A program made the position numbers and the translations under genes. From CAYTNY01 sp964439215 (GTDB lineage Bacteria; Oederibacteriota; PGYV01; CAYTNY01): a DNA stretch of 27,055 bases. The DNA is taken from the NCBI GenBank assembly GCA_964439215.1, contig CAYTNY010000024.1, forward strand, positions 1 through 27,055, in the 5' to 3' direction. Below the pieces are notes generated by a model. It did not search any database, was not told the origin of the DNA, and saw only the letters and a program-made list of their open reading frames with translations. Within the stretch, counting starts at the first letter, position 1, and every line of letters starts with the position of its first letter. Positions 7,496 to 16,223 of the stretch are shown one piece after another.

Positions 7496-8281
7496 ATGAA
7501 AAAGATAACTATTGGATCCCTTTTTTGGAGCGGTATAAAACTGAATTTTCTTCAGGCATCATGGAATTTTGAAAGGCTGCAGAATGCGGGTTTTTTATTT
7601 TCGGTTTATAATCTTTTGAAACGCATATATGGCGGCAATGAAGAAAATATGCGCATGGCGGTTAAGCGGCATCTGTCATTTTTTAATACGCATATTTTCT
7701 TTTCTTCCGCGGTTGTAGGTGTTGTCGCGAAATTGGAATCAGAATTAAAAAATGATAATGCGCGGGAAAAAGATACTTATATTGAAAATACGAAACTGGG
7801 GATCATGGGGCCTATGGCGGCTATTGGGGATTCATTGTTCTGGTCGGGAATAAAGCCGTTTGCGCTGCTTGTGGGTTCAGGAATGGTTATGATGTCAGGT
7901 TTTGATACAGTTCATATGATATGGGCCGCTGCGGTGTCGCTGCTTATATATAACATACCCAGAGTTCTGATAAAATATTATCTTTTATTTAAAGCATATT
8001 ACAGATACCAGGAGCTTTTTCTCTTGATACAGAAAATAAGATTTCAGGACATAATGAAAAGCATAAGGATTGCCGCAATGATATTTTTGGGCGGAGTAAT
8101 GGCCGGTTTTTTAAATCTACGAGAATATGACAGATTTCAGAACCCATATGCGGACAGTTTGATGATGATGAGTGTGTTTTTTCTGTCGGTTTTTGCACTG
8201 AAGAAAAAAGTTTCGGTGTCAAATATATTTGTTGCGGTTTTGATTATAAGCATAATACTTTCATATGCCGCGGGAGGATGA
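7496..8281 (+). CDS. PTS mannose-family EIID membrane subunit
   Basis: EIID, found only in mannose-type PTS, forms the membrane complex with EIIC. I start it at the ATG at 7496, one base after the EIIC stop, giving 261 residues and the family opening MKKITIGSLFWSGI followed by FLQASWNFERLQNAGF. The longer reading from TTG at 7454 lies inside EIIC and adds 14 unrelated residues. Further family motifs are RHLSFFNTH (about 56-64) and KLGIMGPMAAIGDSLFW (about 101-117), then several C-terminal hydrophobic helices. The gene ends 4 nt before HPr, and its 3' end carries the HPr ribosome site. Confidence 0.93.
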   Translation: MKKITIGSLFWSGIKLNFLQASWNFERLQNAGFLFSVYNLLKRIYGGNEENMRMAVKRHLSFFNTHIFFSSAVVGVVAKLESELKNDNAREKDTYIENTKLGIMGPMAAIGDSLFWSGIKPFALLVGSGMVMMSGFDTVHMIWAAAVSLLIYNIPRVLIKYYLLFKAYYRYQELFLLIQKIRFQDIMKSIRIAAMIFLGGVMAGFLNLREYDRFQNPYADSLMMMSVFFLSVFALKKKVSVSNIFVAVLIISIILSYAAGG

Positions 8282-8285
8282 TATA

Positions 8286-8558
8286 ATGGAATACAGCATA
8301 AAAGTAAAAGTTGTAAATAAACTTGGTTTTCACTTAAGGGCTGTTGCTGTTTTTGTGAAAGAAGCCGAGAAATTCATGTCTGATATAAAAGTCAGGCATA
8401 AAGATGTGACAGCTGACGGAAAAAGTATTATGGGGCTTATGACCCTGGTTGCTGCGCAGGGAACAGAAATAGAGATAAGCGCTTCGGGAAATGACGCAAA
8501 AGAGGCGGTTATGAGCCTGAAAAAAGTAGTTGAAAATAAGTTTGGGGAGAAAGAATGA
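8286..8558 (+). CDS. ptsH: Phosphocarrier protein HPr, atypical active-site loop
   Basis: HPr carries phosphate from enzyme I to the EIIA proteins. From the ATG at 8286 (GGGAGG at 8272-8277, eight bases upstream) the product is 90 residues; the in-frame ATG at 8265 lies inside EIID and lacks a ribosome site. The active histidine is His16 with Arg18 in NKLGFHLRAV. The usual GLHARPA is changed to GFHLRAV, so the normally conserved proline after the arginine is alanine. The regulatory serine site GKSIMGLMTL (Ser47, equal to Ser46) is intact, matching the presence of HprK. Length and the rest of the sequence are normal, so it is probably functional. Confidence 0.93.
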   Translation: MEYSIKVKVVNKLGFHLRAVAVFVKEAEKFMSDIKVRHKDVTADGKSIMGLMTLVAAQGTEIEISASGNDAKEAVMSLKKVVENKFGEKE

Positions 8559-10309
8559 TGTACAAAGGAGTGCCGGCATCGCCGGGAATAGTAATAGAGC
8601 GGGCTTATGTAATAAGCAGCGGGACTAAGTATATAAAAAAACGGAATCTTGGTGAAGATGAAGTAGAAAATGAACTTAAGCGCCTGGAAAAAGCCGTTGA
8701 GAAAACAAAACTGAATATTATAAATATAAAAGAAAAAGTGGTATATGATATAGGAAACAGTGAAGCGGGTATATTTGACGCATATCTTTTGCTTCTGGAA
8801 GATCAGATGTTTTCGGGAAAAACCCGTGATATTATACAGGAACAGCGTATAAACGCGGAATCCGCCCTGGATATGGTTCTCAGGGACTATACTGAGTTTT
8901 TCAGCAGAATATCAGACAGTTATTTAAAGGAAAGAAGCCGGGATATATCGGGGCTGGTTGATAAAATAGTAAAAAATCTCGCGGAAATGTCGTCAGGCGG
9001 GAGTGAAAGGCCGTCCGGCAGACATATAATTGTTGCGCATGATCTTACGCCTGCGGATACCGCGGAAATGGATAGATCCGAGGTCCGGGGTTTTGTTACG
9101 GAGACCGGAGGAGCGACATCCCATACTGCAATTGTGGCAAGATCTCTTGAAATACCCGCGGTTGTAGGAGTAAGAGATATTACAGGTACGGTGAAGACAG
9201 GGGATATGCTTATAATTGACGGAGAAAAAGGAATAGTAGCCGTAAATCCCACGGCCAAAGTAATGAACGCTTATAAAGCAGAACAAAAAAGGTATGAGGT
9301 TAAGCAGCGCGCCCTTAAAAGGCTGAAAACTTTTGAATCTGTGACAAAGGACGGACATTCGGTTAAGCTTTACGCAAATATAGAATTTCCGGAGGAAACC
9401 GGAAGCGCCTGTGAAAACAATGCCGACGGAATAGGGCTTTTCAGGACGGAATTTATATACATAAACAGGGTAAATCTTCCCACGGAAGATGAACAGTTTG
9501 AAGTTTATAAAAAAGTAATTGAAAAAATGTCACCGAAACCGGTTACGCTGAGAACAATGGATATCGGCGGAGATAAGTATCTGCCTTATTTTAAAATAAG
9601 GCCGGAACAAAATCCTTTTTTAGGGCTCCGGGCCATAAGGCTTTCGCTGGTAAACATAAATATATTCAAGCTGCAGCTGAGAGCCATATTAAGAGCGTCT
9701 GCTTACGGGAAAGTCAAAATAATGTTTCCCATGATCTCAACGATAGAAGAGATTGTTGAAACGAAAAAGATATTTGAGGAAGTAAAAGCGGACCTTGTGA
9801 AAAAAAGAGTTGAATTTGACAGAAACATAGAAACAGGGGTTATGATTGAAGTGCCTTCCGCCGTGATTATGTCAGGCGAGATTGCGGAAATGGTTGATTT
9901 TTTCAGTATAGGAAGCAATGACCTTATTCAGTATACTCTTGCGGTTGACCGGGGAAATGAGTCGGTTTCCGAACTGTATGAACCTTTGAACCCCGCGGTA
10001 TTAAGAATGATAAAAATGACAGTGGATAATGCGCATAAAAAAGGGAAAAAAGTGTCTCTCTGCGGGGAAATGGCGTCTCATAATCCCAATGCTTTTCTTC
10101 TTGTCGGACTTGGGGTTGACGAACTTTCGGTGAATCCGTCTTCGCTGCTGTCCGTGAAAAAAATGATAAGAGGAATAAATTTCAAGGATGCCATTGAAAC
10201 AGCGGACGTTATTCTCAAGAAAAAAGAGGAAGGCGAAATAAAAAAATATCTGTCTTCAAGGCTTAACAGGCTGCTTCAGCCAAAGAAAACCACAAAAGGA
10301 GAATCATAG
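8555..10309 (+). CDS. ptsI: PTS enzyme I (phosphoenolpyruvate-protein phosphotransferase)
   Basis: Enzyme I moves phosphate from phosphoenolpyruvate to HPr. The 584-residue product is full length. The HPr-binding helical domain lies at about 30-140, and the phosphohistidine domain contains GGATSHTAIVARS with His190. The PEP-binding barrel has GIGLFRTEF, LRTMDIGGDKYLPYF and FSIGSNDLIQYTLAVDR, and the catalytic cysteine lies in SLCGEMASH. The ATG at 8555 overlaps the HPr stop (ATGA); a second ATG at 8558 is also possible. GGGGAG (8544-8549) is the ribosome site. HPr-EI coupling is the classic ptsHI order. This is the only EI in the window and must supply both EIIA-Man and, probably, PtsN. Confidence 0.97.
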   Translation: MMYKGVPASPGIVIERAYVISSGTKYIKKRNLGEDEVENELKRLEKAVEKTKLNIINIKEKVVYDIGNSEAGIFDAYLLLLEDQMFSGKTRDIIQEQRINAESALDMVLRDYTEFFSRISDSYLKERSRDISGLVDKIVKNLAEMSSGGSERPSGRHIIVAHDLTPADTAEMDRSEVRGFVTETGGATSHTAIVARSLEIPAVVGVRDITGTVKTGDMLIIDGEKGIVAVNPTAKVMNAYKAEQKRYEVKQRALKRLKTFESVTKDGHSVKLYANIEFPEETGSACENNADGIGLFRTEFIYINRVNLPTEDEQFEVYKKVIEKMSPKPVTLRTMDIGGDKYLPYFKIRPEQNPFLGLRAIRLSLVNINIFKLQLRAILRASAYGKVKIMFPMISTIEEIVETKKIFEEVKADLVKKRVEFDRNIETGVMIEVPSAVIMSGEIAEMVDFFSIGSNDLIQYTLAVDRGNESVSELYEPLNPAVLRMIKMTVDNAHKKGKKVSLCGEMASHNPNAFLLVGLGVDELSVNPSSLLSVKKMIRGINFKDAIETADVILKKKEEGEIKKYLSSRLNRLLQPKKTTKGES

Positions 10310-10310
10310 A

Positions 10311-11192
10311 ATGAAGATAAAAAAAGCGGTTATACCTGTGGCGGGGCTGGGTACAAGATTTCTGCCCTATACAAAAGCAGTTCCGAAAGAGATGCTGCCC
10401 ATTGTTGATGTTCCGGCGATTCATCTTATAGTTGAAGAGGCCATTAAATCCGGAATTAAGGAAATTCTGTTTGTTACATCGGAAAACAAGAAAAGCATAC
10501 CGGAATATTTTAAAAAAGATAAAAAACTGGAAAAAATGCTTAAAGAAAAAGGAAAATATAAAATACTGCGCGAACTTAAAAATGTCCCGTCGGATTTTAA
10601 AGCCTCTTATATTATACAGAAAAAGGCGCGCGGACTGGGTGATGCGGTTTTGCACGCGGAAAAATTCGCGGCAGGAGATTCTTTTGCGGTTTTTCTGCCT
10701 GATGATATTATTTTTTCAAAAAAGCCCGTGATGAAACAGATGATAGAGGCATTTGAAAAACATAAAAAACATGTTGTTTCAGTGGAAGCAGTGGAAAATA
10801 AAATGATAAGTTCTTACGGCATTATAAAACCTAAAAGAATAGAAGCTAGAATATATGAAATACTTGATATGATAGAGAAGCCTTCTATAAAAAAAGCGTA
10901 CTCGAATCTGGGAATAGTAGGCAGATATATACTGCCGCCCGCGATATTTAAATATATCCGCGCTACAAAACCCGGGACAAAAGGGGAAATTCAGCTTACT
11001 GACGCATTAAAAGAAGCGATGAACAACGAAGGGCTTATAGCTCATAGATTTGAAGGGGATAGATGCGATACAGGAGATAAATACGGATATATAACAGCTG
11101 TTTTAAAATATGCGGCAATGAAAAAAGAATTCAGTTTGAATTTAAAAAAAGATATAAAAAAAATATTTAATTTAAGCGGCAAAAAAAAGTAA
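10311..11192 (+). CDS. galU: UTP-glucose-1-phosphate uridylyltransferase
   Basis: GalU makes UDP-glucose from UTP and glucose-1-phosphate for glycan and envelope synthesis. The 293-residue protein starts with the nucleotidyltransferase loop IPVAGLGTRFLPYTKAVPKE (8-27) and continues with MLPIVDVPAIHLIVEEA, KARGLGDAVLHAE, LPDD, SSYGIIKPK and the C-terminal DTGDKYGYITAVLKYA. The length matches GalU rather than the longer glucose-1-phosphate thymidylyltransferases. An AAAGGAG site (10295-10301) precedes the ATG, which comes one base after the enzyme I stop. Its product is the kind of UDP-sugar that YvcK proteins bind, so carbon status and envelope supply may be linked in this cluster. Confidence 0.94.
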   Translation: MKIKKAVIPVAGLGTRFLPYTKAVPKEMLPIVDVPAIHLIVEEAIKSGIKEILFVTSENKKSIPEYFKKDKKLEKMLKEKGKYKILRELKNVPSDFKASYIIQKKARGLGDAVLHAEKFAAGDSFAVFLPDDIIFSKKPVMKQMIEAFEKHKKHVVSVEAVENKMISSYGIIKPKRIEARIYEILDMIEKPSIKKAYSNLGIVGRYILPPAIFKYIRATKPGTKGEIQLTDALKEAMNNEGLIAHRFEGDRCDTGDKYGYITAVLKYAAMKKEFSLNLKKDIKKIFNLSGKKK

Positions 11193-11193
11193 T

Positions 11194-12549
11194 ATGAGTA
11201 GAATTATCGTTGTGGGAGGAGTGGCAGCGGGAATGAGTGCGGCTGCCGGGGCAAAAAGAGCCGATGAAACGTCTGAGGTAACTGTATTTGAAAAAGGCAG
11301 GGATATATCCTACGGCTCGTGCGGGCTTCCTTATTTTATCGCGGATAAAGACCAGAAACCGGAGAAATTAACTGTTTTTACTCCTGAAACAGCGGAAAAG
11401 AAAAAAGGAATAAAAGTCAGAATAAATTCCGAAGTTGAAAAAATAGATATAAAAAGAAAAAAAGTTATTGTGAAAGATGTCCGGGGCGGCGGATCCGCAG
11501 AATATGATTATGACCGGCTTATAATTGCCTCGGGTTCTGTTCCGGTTAGTCCCGGGATAAATGGAATTGACCGGGATAATGTTTTTTTTCTGAAAACGCT
11601 TGAAGACGGCATTAAACTTAAAAAATTCATGCAAACCAAGAATCCTGAAAGCGCGGTTATAATAGGGGATGGGCACATAGCTTTTGAAACAGCGGAGAAT
11701 TTTAAAAAAGCAGGAATTAAAGATATCACAATTATGGGAAAGAACCGCCATATCTGCTGGTGGCTGGATAAGGATATTGCGGAAGTTGTTAAGCATACAG
11801 CGGAGAAAAACGGAATAAAAGTAATGGAAAAACGCGCGGTGGACAAAATAACACATCTTCCTGGCGGCAGGTCAAAGGTTATTTCCGGCTCTCAGGAGAT
11901 TGAAACAGATATGGTTTTTATAAGCCTCGGTATGCGGCCGAACTCGGAACTTGCCCGGGCGGCCGGTATAAAGACGGATTCCAGAGGATGTATTGATGTT
12001 AATGAATATATGGAAACCTCTGTGCCCGATGTTTATGCGGCAGGCGACTGCGCCAACGTTTTTTTTATACCGGAAAAAAAATACATTTTTATGCCGCGCG
12101 GTACAACCGCGAATAAACAGGGCAGAATTGCCGGATATAACGCCGCGGGAATTAAAAGAGCTTTCGGAGGAATTACGGGGGTTATGATTTTCAAGTTCTT
12201 TCATCTTGAAACGGCAAGAGCCGGATTGTCGGAGGAAATGGCTGTTCTGAAAAAAATAGATGTTGTTTCGGCGCATATAAGGTCCAGGACCCACGCCGCG
12301 TATTATCCGGGCAGTGAAAGAATACATGTCAAAATAACGGCAGACAGGAAAACAAAAAAAATAATAGGGGCTCAGATAACGGGTGGACGCGGCTCCGGGA
12401 AAAGAATAGACATTTTGTCGCTTGCTTTGTATAATGAGATGGAAATTGAGAAAATGAAAGACATGGATATGGCTTATGCGCCTCCTTTTGCGCCTGTATG
12501 GGATCCGGTTCTTATTGCTGTAAACGCCCTGGCAAAGGAACTTGCATAA
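11194..12549 (+). CDS. CoA-disulfide reductase / NADH oxidase-like flavoprotein
   Basis: This 451-residue FAD- and NAD(P)H-binding protein belongs to the single-cysteine disulfide reductase family, which includes CoA-disulfide reductase, NADH oxidase and NADH peroxidase. The FAD-binding loop is VVGGVAAGMSAA (6-17), the redox-active cysteine is Cys43 in SYGSCGLPYF, the NAD(P)H loop is IIGDGHIAFETAE, and the second FAD site is VYAAGDCANV. The C-terminal dimerisation domain follows. Cys43 followed by GLPYF fits CoA-disulfide reductase best, but oxidase and persulfide reductase activities share this motif. There is no fused rhodanese domain; a separate rhodanese is encoded at 22595-23290. It starts one base after galU without a clear ribosome site. 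Confidence 0.85.
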   Translation: MSRIIVVGGVAAGMSAAAGAKRADETSEVTVFEKGRDISYGSCGLPYFIADKDQKPEKLTVFTPETAEKKKGIKVRINSEVEKIDIKRKKVIVKDVRGGGSAEYDYDRLIIASGSVPVSPGINGIDRDNVFFLKTLEDGIKLKKFMQTKNPESAVIIGDGHIAFETAENFKKAGIKDITIMGKNRHICWWLDKDIAEVVKHTAEKNGIKVMEKRAVDKITHLPGGRSKVISGSQEIETDMVFISLGMRPNSELARAAGIKTDSRGCIDVNEYMETSVPDVYAAGDCANVFFIPEKKYIFMPRGTTANKQGRIAGYNAAGIKRAFGGITGVMIFKFFHLETARAGLSEEMAVLKKIDVVSAHIRSRTHAAYYPGSERIHVKITADRKTKKIIGAQITGGRGSGKRIDILSLALYNEMEIEKMKDMDMAYAPPFAPVWDPVLIAVNALAKELA

Positions 12550-12572
12550 AAAAAACACCAGGGGTTCTGATA

Positions 12573-15500
12573 GTGGCATATATAATCAGTTTTAACAGTT
12601 TTCGGACAAAAGAGATGTTAAAGCCGTTTTTCCGGGAGTTTGACGGAAATATTGATCCCGATGCGGTATGCTTTGACGGGGCGTCTTTTGATCCGCATAA
12701 TCCTCAAGGCGGGCTGAAGATAAAAGTTAATCTTAACGGAAGACTTTCATCCGGAATTTTTGATATGCTGGGGAAAAAAATAAAAGAGGAAACAGATAAA
12801 GAAGCTGTTTTTAAAATACGTTTTGCACCGGAAATAAAAGGCGGCTGGCTGGTATCTGAGTACTGGAAATATATGGCGCATGAATCCGGCGAGATGAGGA
12901 TATGGCTGGAGCATACGAAAGGCCGTTTTGAAAACGATGCTGTTTATATAACCTGCGATAATGATTTTATTTTCGGAAAAATAACCCCTGAGAAAAATAA
13001 AAAAGGGATCAAGAGGATGGTTGCCCGTTATTTCGGCATAGAAGCCGATGTAATAATTGAAAAAAGCACAACCGATGCACCGGTGAAAAAGAAACAGGAG
13101 CTTTCCGGTTCAAATATACGCATTACCGGCTCTAAAAAAAAGACATTTAAAAGCAGACTGATCGGGGAACTTCCGCAGGGGGGGCGGGAAACGGCAATAG
13201 AGGATATCTTTGAGGCGGGAAAGTATGTTATTGAAGGATATATTTTTACGGATGACCGTTATAAACGGGAGCTTAAGAATAAAAAAGGAACATATCTCCT
13301 TACCTTTTATATTACAAATAATATAGATACAATAAAAATAATAGCTTTCGCAGAATCCTGGGATGCGGCAGTGGAAATGATCCCTGATATGGGATATGTC
13401 AAAGCGGGCATAGATGTTATGTTTGATGAAAGAGAAGGCGAATTGACGGGTAAAGCAAGGAAGTTATGCAGTATAGAAAAGAAAGAAAAAAAAGATACTG
13501 CCGCTGAAAAAAGAATAGAACTTCACGCGCATACAAAAATGAGCGCAATGGATGCGGTTATGTCCGTGAAAGACTATATTCATACAGCATCAGAATGGGG
13601 GCATAAAGCAGCGGCTGTTACCGACCACGGTGTTATTCATTCTTTTCCCGAGGCTTATAAAACCGCTCAGAAAGCCGGTATTAAGCTTATTATGGGAACA
13701 GAAGGCTATCTTGTAAATGACAGTGATGATTTCAAAAACAAGAATACAAAGCCATACCATATAATAATACTTGTCGCGAATAAAACAGGGCTGCGGAACT
13801 TATATAAAATAGTATCCCTGTCCCATATAGAGTATTTTTACAAGAATCCGCGTATATACAGAAAGATAATAAATGAAAACAGGGAAGGGCTTCTGCTGGG
13901 AACCGCCTGTTATCTTGGAGAAATGTACCAGGCGGTTTTAAAGGGAGAGAATGATAAAAAAATAAAGGAAATTGCGGAATTTTATGATTATTTTGAGATT
14001 CAGCCTGATACAAATAATGAATTTTTAATACGCGAGGGGCGTGTTAAAGATATGGAAGAACTGCATGATATAAATAAAAAAATATGCGGATACGGAGAAC
14101 TGTATTCAAAGCCTGTTATAGCCACGTGCGATGTTCATTTTCTGTCAAAGAGCGACAGAAAATTCAGGGAAGTTATAATGCTTGCGATGGGATATGACGA
14201 GGCAAAAGCCGAGCTTTATTTCAGAACAACCGATGAAATGCTTGAGGAATTTTCATATTTAGGCAGCGCTAAAGCAAAAGAAGTTGTGGTGTCTAATCCG
14301 GAAAAGATCAATCAAATGATTGACAGCGGCATACAGCCGGTTCCGGATAAACTGTTCCCGCCGGAGATAGAAAATTCGGATAAAGTTATAAAAGAGGCCG
14401 CGCTGAAAAGAACCAGAGAACTTTACGGCGGGTTGCCGGCGGAGAATATAAAGAAAAGAATAGATAAAGAAATGGATACCATAATGAAGAGGAATTATTC
14501 AATTCTTTATTTTATAGCGGGCCGGATGGTTGAAAAATCAAAGAAAGACGGTTATGTTGTGGGATCGCGCGGATCTGTCGGGTCATCTATGGTGGCTTTT
14601 TTGTGCGGAATCTCGGAGGTTAATCCTATGGCTGCGCATTACCGGTGCGGAGAATGTTTTTTTACGGAGTTTCCCGAAACGGATCTTGCGGGTATTGACC
14701 TCCCCGGAAAAAAATGCCCCAAGTGCGGGAAAGAGCTTGAAAGAGACGGATTTAATATACCTTTTGAAACTTTTCTGGGTTTTGACGGTGAAAAAATACC
14801 GGATATAGATCTGAATTTTTCCGGCGAATATCAGGAAGAGATACACAGGTTTGTAAGAGAACTTTTCGGTGAGGACAAAGTCTATAAGGCAGGAACCATA
14901 AGCACTCTTAAAACACAGGCGCTGAAAAAAGATTTTATGGGCAAGTATATGCTGAAAACAGGAGCAAAACCAAGAAAAGCGGAGCAGCAGAGGCTTGTTA
15001 ACGGATGTCTGGGCATTAAACGCTCAACGGGGCAGCATCCGGGCGGGCTTATGCTTGTTCCGGCGGACAAGGAAATATATGATTTTACTCCGATTCAATG
15101 GTCCCCGAAGAAAGATTCAATCACAACTCATTTTGATTACAGCTGGATACACGATGCACTTGTGAAAATAGATGCGCTCGGACATGATATGCCTACAAGC
15201 CTGAAAAGGATATGCGAAGGAATAGGAAAAAAAGTGGATGACATTCCTCTTGATGATCCGGTTACAATGAAACTTTTCAGCGGCATAAAAGTTCTGGGTG
15301 TAAATCCTGAAAATTACGATGTTCCCGTCGGAACTCTTGGGGTTCCTGAATTCGGGACGGCATTTGTAAGAGAAATGCTGCATTTTTCCAAGCCAAAAAC
15401 GTTTAGTGAACTGGTGTACATCTCCGGGCTTTCGCACGGGACGGATGTATGGCTGGGGAACGCAAAGGAACTCATAAAGAATAAAATAACAGACCTGAAA

Positions 15501-16211
15501 AATGTCATATCAGTCAGGGATGACATTATGAACTATCTTATGAAAAACGGTATTGACTCAAAAACAGCTTTTGAGATAACTGAGTTCGTCAGAAAAGGGA
15601 GAGGGCTTAAACCGGAATGGGAAACGATTATGAGAAAGAATAAAATTCCTGAATGGTATATTGACTCATGTAAAAAGATCAAATATATGTTTCCGAAGGC
15701 TCACGCTGTGGCCTATACTATGATGTCGGTAAGGATCGCTTATATAAAGAAGCATTATCCCGTATATTTTTATGCGGATTATTATAACAGATCAAAAGAG
15801 GGTTTTGAATATGAGTTTATGGATATGAATATGGACAGTATAAAAAAAAGAATAAGAGAGTCAAAATGTAATATTAATGCCGATAAAAAAGAAAAGGACA
15901 GAATAAAGGTTCTGGAAGTTCTTTTTGAAATGAAAGAACGGGGTATAGAATTTGTTCCGCTTGATCTTTATGAATCCGATCCGGATGTTTTCAAAGTGAA
16001 AAAAGAAAAAATCATTCCGCCTTTATCAGTGATGCCTGAGCTGGGAAAACAGGCCGCAAAACTTATAGAGTCGGAAAGAAGGAAAGAACCTTTTTCATCG
16101 GTGGAAGAGTTCAAAAAAAGAACGGGTGTGAATAAGAATGTTCTGGAATTTATGAAAACCAACGGTTATCTGAACGATATGCCCGAATCGGATCAGACGG
16201 TTTTATTTTAA
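12573..16211 (+). CDS. polC: DNA polymerase III alpha subunit, PolC type, lacking the internal exonuclease
   Basis: From GTG at 12573 (AGGGG nearby, 23 nt after the previous stop) the product is 1212 residues; the reading from 12498 runs back into the flavoprotein gene. Domain order is PolC: N-terminal domain, OB fold (about 200-305), and PHP with ELHAHT (His318, His320), TDHG (351-352) and a later CDVHFL. The zinc-binding Cys set follows (YRCGEC and KCPKCGK), then palm acidic residues Asp744 and Asp746 in PDIDLNFSGEY and Asp867 in KIDALGHD. FSELVYISGLSHGTDVWLG and CKKIKYMFPKAHAVAYTMM come next, and the protein ends in QTVLF, a clamp-binding motif. Bacillus PolC has a proofreading exonuclease of about 190 residues inside PHP; here EGYLVND (377-383) and KPYHIIIL (393-400) are only about 10 residues apart, so it is absent. 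Catalytic residues are intact. Confidence 0.95.
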   Translation: MAYIISFNSFRTKEMLKPFFREFDGNIDPDAVCFDGASFDPHNPQGGLKIKVNLNGRLSSGIFDMLGKKIKEETDKEAVFKIRFAPEIKGGWLVSEYWKYMAHESGEMRIWLEHTKGRFENDAVYITCDNDFIFGKITPEKNKKGIKRMVARYFGIEADVIIEKSTTDAPVKKKQELSGSNIRITGSKKKTFKSRLIGELPQGGRETAIEDIFEAGKYVIEGYIFTDDRYKRELKNKKGTYLLTFYITNNIDTIKIIAFAESWDAAVEMIPDMGYVKAGIDVMFDEREGELTGKARKLCSIEKKEKKDTAAEKRIELHAHTKMSAMDAVMSVKDYIHTASEWGHKAAAVTDHGVIHSFPEAYKTAQKAGIKLIMGTEGYLVNDSDDFKNKNTKPYHIIILVANKTGLRNLYKIVSLSHIEYFYKNPRIYRKIINENREGLLLGTACYLGEMYQAVLKGENDKKIKEIAEFYDYFEIQPDTNNEFLIREGRVKDMEELHDINKKICGYGELYSKPVIATCDVHFLSKSDRKFREVIMLAMGYDEAKAELYFRTTDEMLEEFSYLGSAKAKEVVVSNPEKINQMIDSGIQPVPDKLFPPEIENSDKVIKEAALKRTRELYGGLPAENIKKRIDKEMDTIMKRNYSILYFIAGRMVEKSKKDGYVVGSRGSVGSSMVAFLCGISEVNPMAAHYRCGECFFTEFPETDLAGIDLPGKKCPKCGKELERDGFNIPFETFLGFDGEKIPDIDLNFSGEYQEEIHRFVRELFGEDKVYKAGTISTLKTQALKKDFMGKYMLKTGAKPRKAEQQRLVNGCLGIKRSTGQHPGGLMLVPADKEIYDFTPIQWSPKKDSITTHFDYSWIHDALVKIDALGHDMPTSLKRICEGIGKKVDDIPLDDPVTMKLFSGIKVLGVNPENYDVPVGTLGVPEFGTAFVREMLHFSKPKTFSELVYISGLSHGTDVWLGNAKELIKNKITDLKNVISVRDDIMNYLMKNGIDSKTAFEITEFVRKGRGLKPEWETIMRKNKIPEWYIDSCKKIKYMFPKAHAVAYTMMSVRIAYIKKHYPVYFYADYYNRSKEGFEYEFMDMNMDSIKKRIRESKCNINADKKEKDRIKVLEVLFEMKERGIEFVPLDLYESDPDVFKVKKEKIIPPLSVMPELGKQAAKLIESERRKEPFSSVEEFKKRTGVNKNVLEFMKTNGYLNDMPESDQTVLF

Positions 16212-16223
16212 GGTGCGGGCATA

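Noticed and set aside
8265..8285. Longer start for HPr
   Set aside because: It overlaps EIID and precedes the GGGAGG site; the ATG at 8286 gives a normal-length HPr.
12498..12572. Longer PolC start
   Set aside because: It would overlap the flavoprotein gene by about 50 nt in another frame and add unrelated residues; GTG at 12573 follows the stop codon and a G-rich ribosome site.
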